A DNA stretch of 64,000 nt, taken from Phyllobacterium phragmitis. Lineage in GTDB: Bacteria > Pseudomonadota > Alphaproteobacteria > Rhizobiales > Rhizobiaceae. The position numbers and the translations under genes were made by a program. The stretch covers positions 1 through 64,000 of the forward strand of contig NZ_PVBR01000021.1 in the NCBI RefSeq assembly GCF_002980495.1. The letters run 5' to 3'. Below, piece after piece: positions 60,706 through 64,000 of the stretch. The stretch's first letter is position 1. Each line of letters begins with the position of its first letter. The notes under the pieces were generated by a model that did not search any database, was not told where the DNA came from, and saw nothing but the letters and a program-made list of their open reading frames with translations.

Positions 60706-61142
60706 TCCGGAAGCTTAATTTCTGGATCGAAAACGCGAGGGAGAGACAGGTGAAGCGTTCTGATTTCGACAAACTCGCCACTCTCTTTCTTCTTCCTTGC
60801 CCGACTGCCGATGAATAAACCAAGATCCTCATAATGTGTGATATCCCGGGAGATGGTCTTGATCGAACAGCGGCCGGCGAAGCGTGCGAAATCTCGGTTC
60901 GTGCCTTTGATGGTTCCTGATTTCAGATCTATCAACCCGTCGACTATGGCCATTAAGCGAAAGCTATAGCTCTCCCTGTGGATGATCTGCATGGCCATAT
61001 GTCTCCACAGTTGGAACGTCTCCATCCGGTTTTTCTCTGTTCCAAACCACGTCATGACGGTGGCGGCGCGTCGATCAATCCGCTTGCGCTGCCCGGTCCA
61101 ATTCTGCGCGACTGTGATAGTCTTCCCGGGAACGAAGTTCAT
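60684..61142 (-). CDS. Predicted winged-helix replication or regulatory protein
   Basis: The 152-residue product has a central helix-turn-helix-like part (GTNRDFARFAGRCSIKTISR, then DITHYEDLGLFIGSRARKKK) typical of winged-helix replication or regulator proteins. Its last residues (EDTSGPA) are encoded by the third copy of the direct repeat. It is the fourth gene of a chain joined by ATGA overlaps that starts with the AlpA-type gene. A replication role is inference. Confidence 0.55.
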   Translation of the reverse strand: MNFVPGKTITVAQNWTGQRKRIDRRAATVMTWFGTEKNRMETFQLWRHMAMQIIHRESYSFRLMAIVDGLIDLKSGTIKGTNRDFARFAGRCSIKTISRDITHYEDLGLFIGSRARKKKESGEFVEIRTLHLSLPRVFDPEIKLPEDTSGPA

Positions 61143-61333
61143 GCAGCTCGAGCTCGGATCAGATTCGCCTCTCGGATGGCGTAGCAGGCTTCAATAGCGC
61201 TGATGCCGAACCGCTCTTGGATGGCCCGGATTATAGGCCGCGGTTTGGCATGGTCCGGCGTCGTCGCGATCCACCGGGCGGCTTCCTCGATCGCCGCGCT
61301 ATGTTCGTGCTCTGGAGGCGTGAGGCTGCTCAT
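61139..61333 (-). CDS. Small hypothetical protein (64 aa)
   Basis: The product contains a likely short helix-turn-helix (RPIIRAIQERFGISAIEACY, then AIREAN). ATGA overlaps link it to the genes on both sides, so it is a real member of the early operon. Function unknown. Confidence 0.6.
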   Translation of the reverse strand: MSSLTPPEHEHSAAIEEAARWIATTPDHAKPRPIIRAIQERFGISAIEACYAIREANLIRARAA

Positions 61334-61575
61334 TCGCCACCCTCCACATTATCAATTACGCGAACGCCGTCAGCCGCCCATTCAACGGCATCGGCCTTGA
61401 TAGCGGCATATGTATTGCGGGCACTTACAATGATATTTGTGCCATTTTCATCGACATAGGTGAGCAAGAAAGTCAGTTCGCCGATCTCTTCGGGATTTGG
61501 AGATTGGGTGCATATTCCAGTTTCGACCACGACACGAGCGGTCGACTGCGGCCTCAGGGAAATGACGGCGCTCAT
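61330..61575 (-). CDS. Small hypothetical protein (81 aa)
   Basis: The start was set at ATG 61575 (MSAVISLRPQSTARVVVETG), which overlaps the stop of the AlpA-type gene. The product looks like a small beta-rich protein (LTFLLTYVDENGTNIIVSAR). No family is recognised. Confidence 0.6.
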   Translation of the reverse strand: MSAVISLRPQSTARVVVETGICTQSPNPEEIGELTFLLTYVDENGTNIIVSARNTYAAIKADAVEWAADGVRVIDNVEGGE

Positions 61576-61769
61576 GCTGCATTCCTGCCGGCCTGCTTGC
61601 GTTCCCATGCGATCAGATCGGCCTCCGGGAAATACCGGCGCCGGTTGATGATGGTCGGCTTTGGGAAATCGAGGTCGGGATTTTGGAGCCAGCGCCACAG
61701 CGTCATATCGGTGACGTGGTAACGGCTACGCACCTGTGGTGCGGTCAAGAAATTCTCATGATTTGACAT
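61572..61769 (-). CDS. AlpA/excisionase-type DNA-binding protein
   Basis: The 65-residue product has the MerR-like fold of AlpA and excisionases (FLTAPQVRSRYHVTDMTLWR, then WLQNPDLDFPKP and INRRRYFPEADLIAWE). Such proteins control excision or integrase expression in prophages and satellites. It begins a four-gene early operon, and a perfect inverted repeat lies two bases before its start codon. Confidence 0.8.
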   Translation of the reverse strand: MSNHENFLTAPQVRSRYHVTDMTLWRWLQNPDLDFPKPTIINRRRYFPEADLIAWERKQAGRNAA

Positions 61770-61770
61770 T

Positions 61771-61804
61771 TAGTTAGGCCCTGTTTGTTTACAGTGCCTA
61801 ACTA
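61771..61804. promoter_or_regulatory. Inverted repeat at the start of the AlpA-type gene
   Basis: Arms TAGTTAGGC (61771-61779) and GCCTAACTA (61796-61804) are perfect inverted copies with a 16-base spacer. It covers the ribosome-site region, so it may be an operator or an mRNA hairpin that hides the start. Another GCCTAA half site is at 61885-61890. Confidence 0.6.
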
Positions 61805-61921
61805 TTTATCTGTAATATCTACTCGGTACAAAATGGCCGTTGGAAGATTTTTAACGGCATAGAACGTTCAACTTACTTCTGAATGCCTAAACGTTAGAAA
61901 CAGATATATTTCTCCTAATGT

Positions 61922-62704
61922 TTAAAATGCGGGATCAGCTTTAGAGTGTGGCTCGAAATAGCTTTCAAAGTAAACGGTCCGGTCAGCAGAGCGCCGAATG
62001 AATGCCCGAATCGTCGTGCCCTTTGTTTCTTCCTGCGACATACCTCGCGCTGACATGACTTGAATAAACTTGACGAGAGGACCATACGCGTCACGATCTG
62101 GGGAAGTGCACGTGCCGATTTCACGGCGAAGCTGATATCGCCAGAACGCAATCAAAATGAGCCAATAAAAGTAGCGGATTCGATCGGCTCTGTTGCTCTG
62201 CGGCTCAATTATAGACTGTTTGGCCGATTGCAGCCATTCGAGCCTTTCCTTAGCGCTGTTCTCCAGTATTACCAGATCCTCTCGAAGATCTGGTACATTA
62301 ATGGTGCCCTCGGGCTCTGGTGCCTCCAACGTTTCCTCGAAATCACTCCAATCCGCATTTCCCCAGAACGTGCGCCATCCGTCTTCCTCAATTTCGCCAT
62401 GCGACAGCAGATTTGAAAGATCGGCGGTGAGTTCGGCAATTCTGCGTTCGCGCTCGATTGATTCCTTGTTGAAGTGCAGGCTTGGGGAACCATGAAACGT
62501 GTGCATCGCCACACCAAGTTGCATTAGATCCCATGTGCGGACCAATATTCCCGCTTCCGCCAGTTGCGACATTGCAGTCGGTGACGGAAAACTTTCGAAA
62601 TGCTCCACGCCATGGCCAAAATGGGCATCCAATTGCCTGTCTTCAGCAGGTGCTAGAAAGAGATCACGCTCCACATCAAAGTCTTCATCGTGAATGTTTT
62701 TCAT
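61922..62704 (-). CDS. Hypothetical protein coupled to the integrase
   Basis: The 260-residue product is acidic, without signal or clear membrane segments except a hydrophobic stretch IRYFYWLILIAFWRYQL near 177-193. No family is recognised. Its ATG overlaps the integrase stop by four bases, so it is made together with the integrase. The 152 bases downstream of it, before the AlpA-type gene, hold the regulatory repeat and no gene. Confidence 0.6.
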   Translation of the reverse strand: MKNIHDEDFDVERDLFLAPAEDRQLDAHFGHGVEHFESFPSPTAMSQLAEAGILVRTWDLMQLGVAMHTFHGSPSLHFNKESIERERRIAELTADLSNLLSHGEIEEDGWRTFWGNADWSDFEETLEAPEPEGTINVPDLREDLVILENSAKERLEWLQSAKQSIIEPQSNRADRIRYFYWLILIAFWRYQLRREIGTCTSPDRDAYGPLVKFIQVMSARGMSQEETKGTTIRAFIRRSADRTVYFESYFEPHSKADPAF

Positions 62705-64000
62705 TGTGCCGCCCTCATCGGTATCACGTTTTCAGTCGATTTTTTGATAACGATCCCCTCAACATACCGAGCCCATGCGTCAAGCGCACGCCGCTTCTCC
62801 TCCGAAAACTCGTGACGCTGATAAACGCCGACGATGCCGCCGAAGCTGCCCGACGTATGATTTAGGATTTTCTCGATGACAGCCAAGCTGATACCCAGCT
62901 TAGCCATGCCCGACGCAACGGTTCGGCGAATGTCATGTAGGCGCCAAGGCTCCAATTTAACGGAATCAGGGTCTTCCCCAGCGTCCTCTGCCTCTTTGCG
63001 CATAATCTCCAGCATCTTAGCGTCGAGCGCGTCCTTGGCCTTAGAGAAGCCGCTGACGGGGTTCTGGCCGTTTGTGGTGAACACAAAGTCAGATCCGGAT
63101 ATCCGCGGCAGTTGCTCCAGGATGCCCAGCGCTGTGGCGCTTAGAGCCACCTCGTGCGCCTTGTCCGTCTTCACGCGCTCACGGGGAAGCGTCCAGGTGT
63201 TCCCGTCAATCTCGCGCCATGCCATCGCGCCTACTTCCTCGCGGCGCTGGCCGGTTAAGACTAGCATTTGGAACAACCGTCCGAACGGCCAGCCCATCGC
63301 CTCGCAGCCCTGCCACAAAGCTTTCAATTCATTGTCGGTGAGAACGCGGTCGCGAGCCTTCTCCGTCGCCGGCGGCTTCACTTTTTCACAAGGGCTGATC
63401 TTGAGCAGGTCACGCTGTATCGACCAGTTGAATAGCTTCCTTAGCGCCGCCAGCGTCCGGTTGGCGATAATCGGGCTACCACGATCAACCAGGTCATCAA
63501 GAAGGGCAATCACCTCGGAACGGGTCATGCTGTCGATTGGACGATGCCCCCACTTGTCGACCACACCTTCTTTGACGACGGCGAAGGTCTTTGGATCATC
63601 TGCGATCGCGGCCTTGTCCTTGTCCGTCTCTGCTGCAGCGATCTTCGCCTTATCAGGCACTAGCCCGAGCAGCCGCGCCGTTTCCTTCCAAGAGCGGTTT
63701 TTGGGCTTGGCATAGCGGGCTAGAAATAGCCGTGCCACGCTGTCTAATCGCGTGCGGTCGGCCTCGTCTTCATTATGCGCCTGCTTCTTTGAAATCTGCT
63801 TTTGAACGGCGGGGTCAATGCCCTGCCTGACGCGATCGAGAATATCGGAAGCTTCAGCGCGGATCCTCTTCAACTCGGCACCGGCCAATTCCACATTGTC
63901 GCCTGCGAGATAGTTTCCGAGAACCATTTTGCGCGGCTTGCCATAGGCGCGGTAGCGCACCGCCCAAGATTTCCGGCCGGTCGGCTGTATGACGAGATAG
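62701..64000 (-). CDS. Tyrosine-type integrase with N-terminal arm-binding domain (5' end outside window)
   Basis: The reading frame stays open to the window edge; the first visible residues (YLVIQPTGRKSWAVRYRAYG) are the end of a DUF4102 arm-binding domain. The catalytic domain has all five key residues: Arg in TGQRREEVG, His-x-x-Arg in LHDIRRTVASGM, His in ILNHTSG and Tyr in VYQRHEF, and the usual Lys in the beta hairpin. It should insert the element at a tRNA gene. Truncation is only by the window edge. Confidence 0.92.
   Translation of the reverse strand, partial: YLVIQPTGRKSWAVRYRAYGKPRKMVLGNYLAGDNVELAGAELKRIRAEASDILDRVRQGIDPAVQKQISKKQAHNEDEADRTRLDSVARLFLARYAKPKNRSWKETARLLGLVPDKAKIAAAETDKDKAAIADDPKTFAVVKEGVVDKWGHRPIDSMTRSEVIALLDDLVDRGSPIIANRTLAALRKLFNWSIQRDLLKISPCEKVKPPATEKARDRVLTDNELKALWQGCEAMGWPFGRLFQMLVLTGQRREEVGAMAWREIDGNTWTLPRERVKTDKAHEVALSATALGILEQLPRISGSDFVFTTNGQNPVSGFSKAKDALDAKMLEIMRKEAEDAGEDPDSVKLEPWRLHDIRRTVASGMAKLGISLAVIEKILNHTSGSFGGIVGVYQRHEFSEEKRRALDAWARYVEGIVIKKSTENVIPMRAAQ

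Larger units (their letters stand above)
46943..64000. mobile_element. Phage-like integrative element (right end outside the window)
   Basis: From the tRNA-Lys onward the base use becomes more AT-rich and genes are of phage or unknown type. The element holds a tyrosine integrase at its far end, an AlpA-type regulator, a replication-like module, terminase, head and tape measure genes, an XRE regulator with operator, and cargo. The left border is inferred at the 3' end of tRNA-Lys; the right attachment site should lie shortly beyond 64000. Portal, major capsid, protease, major tail and lysis genes were not recognised. Confidence 0.8.

Noticed and set aside
60572-60832. 86-codon frame with repeated DTSGPAY peptides
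   Set aside because: The peptide repeats come from the DNA repeats read in one frame; the frame overlaps the winged-helix gene and has no ribosome site.

Overview
The window reads as chromosomal DNA of a Hyphomicrobiales (Rhizobiales) alphaproteobacterium, most like the Brucella/Ochrobactrum group. The reasons are the spc/alpha order secY-adk-rpsM-rpsK-rpoA-rplQ, short-form adenylate kinase, an NdvA/Cgt-type cyclic beta-1,2-glucan exporter, an ATP12 chaperone, a glnB-glnA operon and a GAAC-N7-GAAC LexA box near uvrA. Protein sequences such as L3, CoaD and Cgt resemble what I remember of Brucella but are not identical. No database search was possible.

Region 1 (1-14,450): end of a tuf gene, then the S10, spc and alpha ribosomal protein operons with secY, adk and rpoA, all on the + strand, closed by a strong terminator. 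A palindrome built of GTGAATG-like heptamers sits between rpsM and rpsK.

Region 2 (14,450-46,720): ordinary core genes. They are a Do-like protease, rarA, the cyclic glucan ABC exporter, an rluC-type pseudouridine synthase, a HAD phosphatase, ATP12, glnA/glnB (minus strand), bifunctional NAD(P)HX repair enzyme, a DUF72 protein, uvrA, ssb, a MarC protein, gyrA, coaD, two cyclophilins, queA and tgt. After a deleted LacI pseudogene comes a TetR-controlled RND efflux pair with an operator inside its promoter, then a luciferase-like oxidoreductase. Two small membrane-protein genes (22,428-22,580 and 35,853-35,999) and several dispersed palindromic repeats lie between genes.

Region 3 (46,867-64,000): a tRNA-Lys(UUU) gene followed by an integrated phage-like element that runs off the right edge inside its tyrosine integrase gene. 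It carries integrase, an AlpA-type regulator, a small replication-like module with three direct repeats, terminase (large subunit intact), a Mu-F-like head protein, an HK97-gp10-like protein, a tape measure protein, a divergent XRE/Tat-signal switch with a clear operator, and several cargo genes including a predicted trypsin-like protease. No portal, major capsid, prohead protease, major tail protein, baseplate, tail fibre or lysis gene is recognisable. The structural genes nevertheless remain tightly coupled by 1-4 nt overlaps and show no frameshifts. This makes the element the main point of interest: it may be a phage satellite or a strongly reduced prophage.
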